In this document: piece after piece, positions 1 through 6,913 of the stretch | Numbering within the stretch: position 1 is the stretch's first letter | Layout of the letters: each line of letters starts with the position of its first letter | Source: Flavobacteriaceae bacterium | Lineage (GTDB): Bacteria; Bacteroidota; Bacteroidia; Flavobacteriales; Flavobacteriaceae | Length of the DNA: 13,444 nucleotides | Direction: 5' to 3' | Assembly: GCA_016649785.1 (NCBI GenBank) | Contig: JAENXB010000057.1 | Location: forward strand, 1 to 13,444 | Made by a program: the position numbers and the translations under genes | Notes under the pieces: generated by a model | Databases searched by the model: none | What the model saw: only the letters and a program-made list of their open reading frames with translations | Told to the model about the DNA's origin: nothing

Positions 1-25
1 GAACCTAATAAACAGAACCAAATTA

Positions 26-226
26 TTAAATCCCTGAGGCCACTAATTTTTCCACCCTTCCCACTTCTCCTGTGGTCAATCGCACTTTTATCCCATGTGG
101 ATGAGAAGAGGATTTTGTAAGAATATCAGCCACGGTTCCTTCGGTAATTTTTCCTGTGCGCTGATCCTGTTTTTGAACAATGCACACTTTTATTCCCGGG
201 CGAAGCTCTTTGAGCAATGGCTTCAT
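26..226 (-). CDS. ywbE: YwbE family small protein (DUF2196)
   Basis: A 66-residue protein that resembles the YwbE family of small conserved proteins (Bacillus subtilis YwbE has about the same length). The family signature covers nearly the whole chain: a KQDQRTGKITEG stretch near residues 19-30, then ILTKSSSHPHGIKVRL near 35-50, then a GEVGRV tail. Its molecular function is not established; the compact, basic, Gly-rich pattern suggests a small beta-barrel that could bind nucleic acid, but that is inference only. It lies 30 bases downstream of the SDR gene on the same strand and I see no TAnnTTTG element in the gap, so it is probably read from the SDR promoter. The ATG at 226 is the natural start because the family motif begins close behind it. 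Confidence 0.85.
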   Translation of the reverse strand: MKPLLKELRPGIKVCIVQKQDQRTGKITEGTVADILTKSSSHPHGIKVRLTTGEVGRVEKLVASGI

Positions 227-256
227 TTTGTTAATGTCTTAGATTAAAATTCCCCG

Positions 257-901
257 TTATCTGCTCAATTCAATCAGTGAAGCTTTAATTGGTTTATCGC
301 CTTCCAGGGCTTCAAAAGTTTTATTGTTAACCAAAGGATCTGCGAGACTCATAGCTAATATGAATGCCACATCATCCCTGGAAATCTCTCCTTTTTCATT
401 CAGTTTTTCCGCAAGTTTAACTTTGGCAAGACCTAAATCGTCGTTTAAGGTACCGGGCCGAACAATGGTATAAGGTACGCCGCTTTCAATTAAGTATTCG
501 TCGGCTCTTTTCTTGGCAGCTAAGTAGGACTCAAGCTTTTTGTATTGTGAAGGATCATCTGCTCCCATGGAACTGAGCATAATGAATTTTTTGATCTTTG
601 CCTTTTTAGCGGCATTTATCATTTTTATGGCACCTTCCTGATCAACTGCGAGAGTTTTATCGTCCCCGGTACTTCCTCCGGAGCCAGCAGCAAAAATAAT
701 TTTGTCTATTCCTTTTAAGGCGTGATCTACCTCATTTTCCAGATCGGCAAGCACCCATTTCACATCCATGTCGTCAAATTCCTCCTTTTGTTCCTCATCA
801 CGAATCATCGCGACAGGCTCAAAACTCTTTGAATTGTTTAAAATCTCGATTACCCGTTTCCCGGTTTGTCCGGTAGCACCTACAATTAATATCTTTTCCA
901 T
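257..901 (-). CDS. YhfK-like NAD(P)-binding atypical short-chain dehydrogenase/reductase
   Basis: A 214-residue Rossmann-fold protein of the atypical SDR group that includes B. subtilis YhfK. Visible marks are the dinucleotide-binding loop GATGQTG (residues 8-14), the family stretch AAGSGGSTGDDKT (71-83), SSMGADD (110-116), a YLAAK motif with the YxxxK spacing (Y126, K130) and VRPGTLNDD (147-155) after the last core strand. Substrate is unknown; such proteins are usually cytoplasmic NAD(P)H-dependent reductases or redox/nucleotide sensors. The frame is open back to 952, but I place the start at 901 because the Rossmann strand begins right after this Met, homologues start here, and a promoter-like TATATTTC lies at 928-921 inside the longer frame. 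Followed at 30 bases by the YwbE-family gene. Confidence 0.87.
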   Translation of the reverse strand: MEKILIVGATGQTGKRVIEILNNSKSFEPVAMIRDEEQKEEFDDMDVKWVLADLENEVDHALKGIDKIIFAAGSGGSTGDDKTLAVDQEGAIKMINAAKKAKIKKFIMLSSMGADDPSQYKKLESYLAAKKRADEYLIESGVPYTIVRPGTLNDDLGLAKVKLAEKLNEKGEISRDDVAFILAMSLADPLVNNKTFEALEGDKPIKASLIELSR

Positions 902-920
902 ACTCAGATTTTTATTTTGC

Positions 921-952
921 GAAATATAAAGATGAAATTCGCCATTCCCCAA
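921..952 (-). promoter_or_regulatory. Imperfect Bacteroidota promoter for the SDR gene
   Basis: On the minus strand TATATTTC (928-921) matches TAnnTTTG at all but the last base, with a TTG (952-950) 21 bases upstream of it. It ends 19 bases before the ATG at 901, the same distance seen for the better promoters in this window. It supports the shorter SDR start. Confidence 0.4.
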
Positions 953-1003
953 TGCAATTCCGGGAATAACATGAAATTAACAAATCATTCATAAGAAGGA
1001 ATT

Positions 1004-2803
1004 TCAGGAATGATTCGCTTTTCGTTCCATTTCCTTTTGAAGTTCCTCCATTACAGGTTTAACCGTGCTTTCGGGCAAATCGGCTATGCGAATATACATC
1101 AGCCCATCTACGGCATTGTTAAAAAGAGGATCTACATTAAAAGCGATCACCCGGGCATTTTGTTTGATGTATTTTTTGATCAATACCGGCATTCTCAAGC
1201 TTCCCGGTTCAATTTCATCGATGATCTTATCAAATTTGTTCATATCGGCTTTGCTCTCATCAAAAACAAAATCTTTGTCGGCATCGTTCAATTTTACCTT
1301 AAACGCCTTTTTGGGCCTTATAAATTGGGCGACATACGGATCGTAATAATTTGATTTCATAAATTCGATCATCAGCGATTTGGAGAAATTTGAAAATTTA
1401 TTGCTGATGCTTACTCCTCCAATTAAATATTTGTGTTCTGAAAACCGCAGCGTACAATGAACAATTCCTTTCCATAGCAAAAATAAGGGCATAGGTTTTT
1501 GCTGATATTCCTTGATTATAAAAGCCCTTCCCATTTCAATAGACTGGCTCATCATAGAGTGTAATTCCGGCTCAAATCGGAACAAGTCCTGAAGATAAAA
1601 CCCATCAATGCCATATTTTTCGAAGATCTCGGCTCCCATTCCCATCCTGTAAGCTCCGGCAATTTTTTTTGCCTCATTGTCCCACAGGAATAAATGGTAA
1701 TAATAGTCGTCAAATTTATCTAGATCCACCGCGTTATTCGTGCCTTCGCCAATTTCCCTGAAAGTAATTTCCCGGAGCCGGCCTATCTCGTTCACAATAT
1801 TTGGAATTATTTCCTTTTTTGAAAGGAACACTTCATAGTTCTTGCTCCCCAACAACCGCTTATCGAGAAATCTGCAGGTTTCAATTTCAGCCAGCATCAG
1901 TTTTTTATTCGTTTCCAATGCAATTTTCTTGGGAGTTTTCGGCAGTTTCAAGCTTTTTGGAAGCTTGTCAATAAGTCTTTTTTTTTCAAAAGAATTAGCC
2001 AACATATATGTTTTTCGACGTAAAATAGCGGTAAAAGCCTCCAAATTTGGAGTTTTGGCCTGATCTTCAGGGGAAATGGCATTTCCAATTCGCACCTTTA
2101 TTTTGCGCTTTTTCTGGGAGAGCACTTCCCCGGGAAGTCTCGCCGTGCGCAGCGCATCGCTTAAACCGGCCAAACGATAGAAAAATGGGCTGTTTTTGGC
2201 GTGGAAATAAATGGGGATCACCGGTACATTTGCTTTTTGGATCAATTTCATGGCCGCAGGTTCCCAGGGTTTATCTACAATTGTTCTTTCATCCCTGAAA
2301 GTGGAAACTTCTCCGGCCGGAAAAATCCCAAGGACACCGCCGTCTTTTAAGTGTGAAATGGCTTGTTTGATCCCGCCTAAACTGGATTTTGCGGCTTTGT
2401 GATCTTCAAATGGGTTTACGGGCATTATATATGGCTCTAAAGGTTCCAGCCTGGATAACAGGAAGTTTGCTAATACCTTAAAATCCGGGCGCTGTTCTAA
2501 AACGATCTTCATCAGGATCATCCCGTCAATTCCTCCCAGCGGGTGGTTGGAAATTACAATAAAAGGACCGGTTTTGGGAATGCGTTTTAAATCTTCAGGC
2601 GGAATTTCGAAATCAATTTCAAAACCCTTTAAAATTGAATTTATAAATTCAACTCCTTTTAGGTTTTTCCGTTTGTCATATTCTTTGTTAAGGGTAGATA
2701 GTTTGGTGGTTCGCAGGACAACCCATCCAATTGCAGTGCCTAAAGGACCCAACTTTTCCAGGTTCATCACTTTGGCTACTTCGCTTGCGGTTACAATTCC
2801 CAT
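1004..2803 (-). CDS. olsF: OlsF-like bifunctional acyltransferase (PlsC domain plus GNAT/OlsB-like domain) for aminolipid synthesis
   Basis: A 599-residue two-domain protein. The N-terminal half (about 70-270) is a PlsC/LPLAT-type O-acyltransferase with NHPLGGID (86-93) and FPAGEVSTF (161-169), the counterparts of the usual NHxxxxD and FPEGTRS blocks. The C-terminal half (about 320-500) is an OlsB/hemolysin-like GNAT domain, with IAGAYRMGMG (381-390), YLQDLFRF (403-410) and SQSIEMGRAFI (419-429). This order and length match OlsF of Serratia proteamaculans and its Flavobacterium johnsoniae homologue, which make ornithine lipids by N-acylating ornithine and then O-acylating the lyso-lipid. The exact amino acid head group here (ornithine, glycine or other) cannot be read from sequence. 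It acts at the inner membrane surface. It has its own promoter at 2833-2826, between it and the aspartate kinase gene. Confidence 0.82.
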   Translation of the reverse strand: MGIVTASEVAKVMNLEKLGPLGTAIGWVVLRTTKLSTLNKEYDKRKNLKGVEFINSILKGFEIDFEIPPEDLKRIPKTGPFIVISNHPLGGIDGMILMKIVLEQRPDFKVLANFLLSRLEPLEPYIMPVNPFEDHKAAKSSLGGIKQAISHLKDGGVLGIFPAGEVSTFRDERTIVDKPWEPAAMKLIQKANVPVIPIYFHAKNSPFFYRLAGLSDALRTARLPGEVLSQKKRKIKVRIGNAISPEDQAKTPNLEAFTAILRRKTYMLANSFEKKRLIDKLPKSLKLPKTPKKIALETNKKLMLAEIETCRFLDKRLLGSKNYEVFLSKKEIIPNIVNEIGRLREITFREIGEGTNNAVDLDKFDDYYYHLFLWDNEAKKIAGAYRMGMGAEIFEKYGIDGFYLQDLFRFEPELHSMMSQSIEMGRAFIIKEYQQKPMPLFLLWKGIVHCTLRFSEHKYLIGGVSISNKFSNFSKSLMIEFMKSNYYDPYVAQFIRPKKAFKVKLNDADKDFVFDESKADMNKFDKIIDEIEPGSLRMPVLIKKYIKQNARVIAFNVDPLFNNAVDGLMYIRIADLPESTVKPVMEELQKEMERKANHS

Positions 2804-2825
2804 GGATGTCAGTTTAGGTTCTAAT

Positions 2826-2833
2826 CAAATATA
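2826..2833 (-). promoter_or_regulatory. Promoter -7 element of the olsF-like gene
   Basis: Minus-strand TATATTTG is a perfect TAnnTTTG, ending 22 bases before the ATG at 2803. No TTG is seen at the usual upstream distance. It sits between the aspartate kinase stop (2859) and olsF, suggesting olsF is not solely dependent on read-through. Confidence 0.6.
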
Positions 2834-2858
2834 GCGATTTGAAATTTAGTCTAATTTT

Positions 2859-4112
2859 TCAGGTCCTGGTAATCAGTTGAACCGTATTTTGAGTGACCTG
2901 TTTCAGCAAAACTTCCTTGTCTTTTTCAAGGGTTTTTAATGACAGATCGTCAAAATGCCTAATGGTATAAAGGCAAACTCCGGTAATAAATTCAACTTTA
3001 AACCGGGCTTTTAAATGCTGAATTAGTCTCTCGAGGTTGTTGAACCTGTTATCTACACAAACCGCAAAACTGATGGCTGAATTTTGAATTAGATCTACCT
3101 TCATCTGATAAAGATGGAACAATTTAAAAATATCGCTGATGTTCTCTTCTACCATAAATGAAAAATCGAGGCTGGAAAGTGAGATAAGTACCTGGCCTTT
3201 CTTGACAATAAAACAAGGGATTTCCGGGATAAGGCTTTGTCCTTTGCTCACGGCTGTTCCGGCATCTCCAGGATTCAGGAAGGATTTTACGAATAATGGA
3301 ATTTCCTTGCGCTGGAGCGGTTGCAGGGTTTTAGGGTGAATTACCGAAGCTCCGTAAAAAGCCAGTTCGATGGCTTCTTCATAGGAAATTTGATTTAATA
3401 GCTGCGGATTTTCGAACATACGCGGATCGGCATTCATCACTCCGGGGACATCTTTCCAGATAATCACTTTTTCGGCATTCAGGCAATAGGCAAAGATAGC
3501 GGCGGTATAATCGCTTCCTTCACGGCCCAATGTGGTCGTAAAGTTATTGGCATCGGAACCTATAAATCCCTGGGTGAGATATAATTTGCCGGGTTTTACC
3601 CCGTGTGTGATCTTTTCCTGGGTTTCTTCCCAATTTACCCTCGCATCGCGATAGGTGCTGTCGGTTTTAATAAACTGCCGGGCATCTATCCAGGAGTGTT
3701 CGATCCCCTGAAGTTTTAAATATTCGCTTACAATCGTTGAAGAGATCAATTCCCCGAAACACACCATTTGATCATACACAAAATCGTATTGTACAGATTT
3801 GTTGTGTTTCATAAAATTAGTGAGTTCCCTAAAAAATGCATTGATCTTCTCAAAAACTGGAGCCTGGTTTGATTCAAAAAGCTGATGGGCTAAATCCAGA
3901 TGATACTCTTTGATAACAGACAAACTTTTCCCTGGAATGTCCCTGGAGCTAAGGTATTCGGCAATCACAATTTCAAAGGCATTGGTCATTTTTCCCATCG
4001 CTGAGATCACGATAACTTTATCCTGAAAGCCTGTTTTTTGAAGTACCCTGAGAACATTTTTAACTGAGGCTGCATCCTTTACCGATGCGCCGCCAAATTT
4101 AAATATCTCCAT
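2859..4112 (-). CDS. lysC: Monofunctional aspartate kinase
   Basis: A 417-residue aspartokinase (ATP + L-aspartate to 4-phospho-L-aspartate), first step to lysine, threonine, methionine and diaminopimelate. The kinase domain (about 1-285) opens with KFGGASV (5-11), close to the family KFGGTSV, and has FGELISS (119-125), TTLGREGSDYTAA (193-205, the aspartate/ATP-binding signature), WKDVPGVMNADPR (219-231) and YGASVIHPKT (253-262). Residues about 300-400 look like the paired ACT-type regulatory region, including a VDLIQNSAISFAVCVD stretch (339-354), so feedback control by an end product is expected, but which one is not visible. No homoserine dehydrogenase domain follows, so it is not ThrA-type. 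It starts 5 bases after the upstream acetyltransferase stop and is almost surely co-transcribed with it. The symbol is by activity; paralogues elsewhere in the genome are likely. Confidence 0.93.
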   Translation of the reverse strand: MEIFKFGGASVKDAASVKNVLRVLQKTGFQDKVIVISAMGKMTNAFEIVIAEYLSSRDIPGKSLSVIKEYHLDLAHQLFESNQAPVFEKINAFFRELTNFMKHNKSVQYDFVYDQMVCFGELISSTIVSEYLKLQGIEHSWIDARQFIKTDSTYRDARVNWEETQEKITHGVKPGKLYLTQGFIGSDANNFTTTLGREGSDYTAAIFAYCLNAEKVIIWKDVPGVMNADPRMFENPQLLNQISYEEAIELAFYGASVIHPKTLQPLQRKEIPLFVKSFLNPGDAGTAVSKGQSLIPEIPCFIVKKGQVLISLSSLDFSFMVEENISDIFKLFHLYQMKVDLIQNSAISFAVCVDNRFNNLERLIQHLKARFKVEFITGVCLYTIRHFDDLSLKTLEKDKEVLLKQVTQNTVQLITRT

Positions 4113-4117
4113 TTTTA

Positions 4118-4588
4118 TTATTTGAGATTTTCCTGGATCCCTGTTTCATCCATATGTACGGTGTACCAGTTCTTTTTGATGTCGGCTCCGGTATTTTCGT
4201 AAAATTCGATCGCATTTTTATTGCCTTCAGAAACCACCCATTCAACTCTTTTAACCCCGTTATCGTGGCCATATTGAACAACTCTTTTGTACAATGCTCC
4301 TCCAAGGCCGGTACCCCGCATAGATTCCCTAACAATTAGGTCTTCTAAATGTACGGTGCGACCTTTCCAGGTAGAAAACCTGAAATAAACCAACGCCATT
4401 CCCTGGATCTTGCCATCAACATCGGCTACAAAACATGTGAAATTACCCTCGTCAAAGCCTTCTTTTTCTAGGTCCTCAAGGCCTATTTCAACCTGGTTTG
4501 AAGCATTTTCGTAAGCGGCCAGTTCCTTGATAAGTTCAAGTACTTGTGGCATATCTTCTCTTTTCGCTTCTCTTATCGTGTATTCCAT
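4118..4588 (-). CDS. GNAT N-acetyltransferase, spermidine/thialysine acetyltransferase-like (copy 1)
   Basis: A 156-residue single-domain GNAT enzyme that moves acetyl from acetyl-CoA to an amine. The chain follows the SSAT/thialysine acetyltransferase pattern: LELIKELAAYE (17-27), a charged LEDLEKEGF segment (37-45), FTCFVADVDG, ALVYFRFSTWKGRTVHLEDLIV (65-86) and the acetyl-CoA loop RGTGLG (91-96), then NAIEFYENTGA (125-135) and a Trp-Tyr end. It is strongly similar to its neighbour at 4663-5142, so the two are tandem paralogues; here the VLDWN stretch of the neighbour is changed to VSEGN, which may alter substrate choice. Substrate (polyamine, thialysine or another amine) is inferred only from family likeness. 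It heads an apparent operon with aspartate kinase, 5 bases downstream. Confidence 0.85.
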   Translation of the reverse strand: MEYTIREAKREDMPQVLELIKELAAYENASNQVEIGLEDLEKEGFDEGNFTCFVADVDGKIQGMALVYFRFSTWKGRTVHLEDLIVRESMRGTGLGGALYKRVVQYGHDNGVKRVEWVVSEGNKNAIEFYENTGADIKKNWYTVHMDETGIQENLK

Positions 4589-4605
4589 GGATTCGGTGAT
4601 TTTTA

Positions 4606-4613
4606 CAAATTTA
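4606..4613 (-). promoter_or_regulatory. Promoter -7 element of the acetyltransferase/aspartate kinase operon
   Basis: Minus-strand TAAATTTG is a perfect TAnnTTTG ending 17 bases before the ATG at 4588. No clear TTG at the expected upstream distance. It lies in the 74-base gap after the second acetyltransferase, implying a separate transcript for copy 1 plus aspartate kinase. Confidence 0.6.
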
Positions 4614-4662
4614 GCAATTGAAATTGATTAAAGCGTATTAAAGCACCTATAGATATGGAGTT

Positions 4663-5142
4663 TTATCTCAATTTCAAATAAGCATTCCTAGCAATTTCAT
4701 CCATTTGCACGAGATGCCAATCCTTTAAAACCGTGGCCCCACTGCGTTGGTAAAATTCAATTGCAGAGGTATTCCAGTCCAGAACAACCCATTCTGTGCG
4801 CTTAACTCCTTGTTCTCTGGAATAGTCAATTACTTTATTGTACAAAGCGCTCCCCAGTCCTGTACCGCGCATTTCCTGGCGTACCACCAGATCTTCAAGG
4901 TGCACGGTGCGGCCCTTCCAGGTAGAATACCGGTAATAAACCAGGGCCATTCCCTGAATAACCCCGTTCACTTCGGCAACAAAACAAGTAAATAAGGGAT
5001 TATCTCCAAAACCGTCTTTTACAAGATCTTCTGCGGTAATAACCACGGCATCGGGTTCTTTTTCGAAAGCTGCCAGTTCTTTTATAAGTTCCAGCACCTG
5101 TGGCATGTCTTTAGGGCCGGCTTGTCTAATTATATGATCCAT
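4663..5142 (-). CDS. GNAT N-acetyltransferase, spermidine/thialysine acetyltransferase-like (copy 2)
   Basis: A 159-residue GNAT enzyme and tandem paralogue of the 4118-4588 gene. Compared with animal SSAT it keeps more of the family pattern than copy 1: LIKELAAFE (19-27), EDLVKDGFGDNPLFTCFVAE (38-57), YYRYSTWKGRTVHLEDLVV (69-87), the acetyl-CoA loop RGTGLG (92-97), and VLDWNTSAIEFYQRSGA (120-136). Family members acetylate spermidine, spermine, other diamines or thialysine; the true substrate here is unknown. The protein is soluble, with no signal peptide or membrane segment. Its own promoter at 5169-5162 faces the divergent fbp promoter across a 129-base gap. The tandem pair probably arose by duplication. 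Confidence 0.86.
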   Translation of the reverse strand: MDHIIRQAGPKDMPQVLELIKELAAFEKEPDAVVITAEDLVKDGFGDNPLFTCFVAEVNGVIQGMALVYYRYSTWKGRTVHLEDLVVRQEMRGTGLGSALYNKVIDYSREQGVKRTEWVVLDWNTSAIEFYQRSGATVLKDWHLVQMDEIARNAYLKLR

Positions 5143-5161
5143 AGTATATGTTAATGATTCA

Positions 5162-5169
5162 CAAAAATA
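5162..5169 (-). promoter_or_regulatory. Promoter -7 element of acetyltransferase copy 2
   Basis: Minus-strand TATTTTTG is a perfect TAnnTTTG ending 19 bases before the ATG at 5142. No TTG at the usual distance. It is divergent from the fbp promoter, with the two -7 boxes 67 bases apart. Confidence 0.6.
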
Positions 5170-5213
5170 AGAATTAAAAGGAGAATTAAAATGAGATATA
5201 AACTGCGAAAACG

Positions 5214-5244
5214 TTGTAGTAACCTTTTAATTTGAATATTTTTG
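5214..5244 (+). promoter_or_regulatory. fbp promoter (TTG, 20-base spacer, TAnnTTTG)
   Basis: TTG at 5214-5216 and a perfect TATTTTTG at 5237-5244 are separated by 20 bases, the typical Bacteroidota sigma-factor promoter layout. Transcription should start a few bases after 5244, giving a leader of roughly 20 bases to the ATG at 5272. The in-frame TTG at 5242 lies inside this box and so is not a plausible start codon. Confidence 0.75.
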
Positions 5245-5271
5245 CCGCATCATAACCCACATATCAGCAAA

Positions 5272-6282
5272 ATGGCCAAACAAAACCAAACTTTAGGTGA
5301 ATTTATTATTGAAAATCAATCGGATTTCGCTTTTTCATCCGGAGAACTCTCACGGTTGATAAACTCTATACGTTTGGCTGCCAAAGTAGTTAACCACGAG
5401 GTAAATAAAGCGGGGCTTGTTGATATTATCGGTGCTTACGGGGAAACCAACATTCAGGGCGAAGATCAGCAAAAACTGGATGTATATGCCAATAATGCCT
5501 TTATAAAGACTTTGACCAACCGGGAAATCGTTTGCGGAATTGCTTCTGAAGAAAATGATGATTTTATAACAATTGCAGGTTGTAATAATGATCATAAAAA
5601 TAAATATGTCGTATTGATGGATCCCCTTGACGGAAGTTCAAATATAGATGTGAATGTATCTGTAGGGACAATTTTTTCAATATACCACAGGATAACTCCT
5701 GTGGGGACTCCGGTTCAAAAGGAAGATTTTTTACAGCCGGGGAATAAACAGGTAGCTGCGGGTTATATTATTTATGGAACTTCTACTATGCTGGTCTACA
5801 CCACAGGACATGGAGTGAACGGATTTACCCTTAACCCGGCAATTGGCACCTGGTATTTATCCCATCCGGACATGAAATTCCCTGAAACCGGAAATATCTA
5901 TTCCATAAACGAAGGGAATTATGTGCATTTTCCGCAAGGGGTAAAAGATTATCTCAAATATTGCCAGGAAGAAAAAGAAGACAGGCCTTATACCTCAAGA
6001 TATATAGGCTCTATGGTGAGTGATATTCACCGGAATATGATCAAAGGCGGTATTTTTATTTATCCAAAAAGTTCTAAAGCCGTTAACGGGAAACTTCGAC
6101 TTTTATACGAATGTAACCCTATGGCCTATATCGTGGAACAGGCAGGAGGAAAGGCCAGCGACGGGTTTACAAGAATAATGGACATTGTTCCAACAGAACT
6201 TCACCAAAGGGCTCCTTACTTTTGCGGAAGCACTAAGATGGTAGAGAAAGCAGAAGAATTTATGGCTAAATACGAAAATTAG
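5272..6282 (+). CDS. fbp: Class 1 fructose-1,6-bisphosphatase
   Basis: A 336-residue enzyme that hydrolyses fructose 1,6-bisphosphate to fructose 6-phosphate and phosphate, a committed step of gluconeogenesis in the cytoplasm. The class 1 signature is complete: GAYGETNIQGEDQQKLD (54-70), the acidic SEEND (92-96), the metal-binding MDPLDGSSNIDVNVSVGT (116-133), RYIGSMVSDIHRN (243-255, the sugar-phosphate region) and KLRLLYECNPMAYIVEQAGG (274-293). Length is normal for the family. I chose the ATG at 5272 (MAKQNQTLGEF) rather than the in-frame TTG at 5242, because the latter falls inside the promoter's -7 box. The stop TAG (6280-6282) overlaps the stop of the convergent TerB-like gene. Confidence 0.97.
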   Translation: MAKQNQTLGEFIIENQSDFAFSSGELSRLINSIRLAAKVVNHEVNKAGLVDIIGAYGETNIQGEDQQKLDVYANNAFIKTLTNREIVCGIASEENDDFITIAGCNNDHKNKYVVLMDPLDGSSNIDVNVSVGTIFSIYHRITPVGTPVQKEDFLQPGNKQVAAGYIIYGTSTMLVYTTGHGVNGFTLNPAIGTWYLSHPDMKFPETGNIYSINEGNYVHFPQGVKDYLKYCQEEKEDRPYTSRYIGSMVSDIHRNMIKGGIFIYPKSSKAVNGKLRLLYECNPMAYIVEQAGGKASDGFTRIMDIVPTELHQRAPYFCGSTKMVEKAEEFMAKYEN

Positions 6283-6710
6283 TCTTTATTTTTCTCTACT
6301 AAATATTTATAATCTTCAAAATCAATTCTTCCGCTAAAAATCTGAATGGAACGATTTATAAGGGGATCTGCAGTTGTTGCGGTAAAACCTATGGCTAAAG
6401 CGTATTTTTTTATCAAATGAATTTCTTCCTCATCTATTTCATGGTCTGCATAAATGATCTTGAACAAATCGTGAAGCCTTTCAAGTCTGTGCTCATAGGT
6501 ATTTAGAGCGTGAACGGGATAAGCTTTGGGATTTTGCATTACTTCCAGGTATTCCGTTTCACTTATATCCAGTTTTGCGGCAAAACGTCGCAATTGAACT
6601 TCTTCAAGTTCATTTATTTCACCATCAACAGCCGCCAAATGTACGATCGCAGAAAAATGACCTAAATTGCGCAAATGTTCTCCAGAACCAAACAAATCTG
6701 AGAATGCCAT
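6279..6710 (-). CDS. TerB-like (tellurite resistance TerB fold) protein
   Basis: A 143-residue acidic, all-helical protein with the two-fold internal repeat of TerB-like domains. Repeat one centres on HLAAVDGEINELEEVQL (24-40) and repeat two on IIYADHEIDEEEIHLIKKYA (85-104); in each, an Asp-x-Glu-Ile turn follows a hydrophobic helix and is followed by Glu residues that could bind a metal ion. The family is linked to tellurite and other stress resistance, often near membrane-associated TerC or DnaJ-type partners, but none of those genes is here, so the role is unknown. No signal peptide or membrane segment. Its stop (TAA, 6281-6279) overlaps the fbp stop, leaving no room for a terminator between the two convergent genes. 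Confidence 0.75.
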   Translation of the reverse strand: MAFSDLFGSGEHLRNLGHFSAIVHLAAVDGEINELEEVQLRRFAAKLDISETEYLEVMQNPKAYPVHALNTYEHRLERLHDLFKIIYADHEIDEEEIHLIKKYALAIGFTATTADPLINRSIQIFSGRIDFEDYKYLVEKNKD

Positions 6711-6738
6711 ATTTTATATTTTAAAGTTTTCGTTAGAA

Positions 6739-6746
6739 CAAATATA
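6739..6746 (-). promoter_or_regulatory. Promoter -7 element of the TerB-like gene
   Basis: Minus-strand TATATTTG is a perfect TAnnTTTG ending 28 bases before the ATG at 6710. No TTG at the expected spacing. The rest of the 203-base gap up to the TspO-related gene holds nothing I can assign firmly. Confidence 0.58.
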
Positions 6747-6913
6747 ATTAAAGCGTGTTGGAAGTAACCTTAAAATTTATTTAAAACACTAAAGTATTTA
6801 TTTTGACCTGGAAAATTAGCCCGGAAATATGGATTTCCTCCCTTGCAGGAAACTAAATCTTTCAAAAATAAAAAAATGAAGTAATTTTAGATTGACAACA
6901 CAACTTTTTTGAA

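Noticed and set aside
902..952. N-terminal extension of the SDR protein to an ATG at 952
   Set aside because: The extension carries the probable promoter and precedes the Rossmann strand where family members begin.
983..1015. Inverted repeat AATCATTC / GAATGATT at the end of the olsF-like gene
   Set aside because: Only 8-base arms with a 17-base loop, no T-run, and partly inside coding sequence; not convincing as a terminator.
1010..1354. 114-codon open frame antisense to the olsF-like gene
   Set aside because: It overlaps the long conserved acyltransferase frame and has no promoter or recognisable product.
5242..5271. Ten-residue extension of fructose-1,6-bisphosphatase from an in-frame TTG
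   Set aside because: The TTG is part of a perfect TATTTTTG promoter box, so it should lie upstream of the transcript start.
6823..6838. GGAAAT / ATTTCC hairpin in the gap before the TspO-related gene
   Set aside because: Six-base stem with no T-run and no link to a promoter; likely chance.
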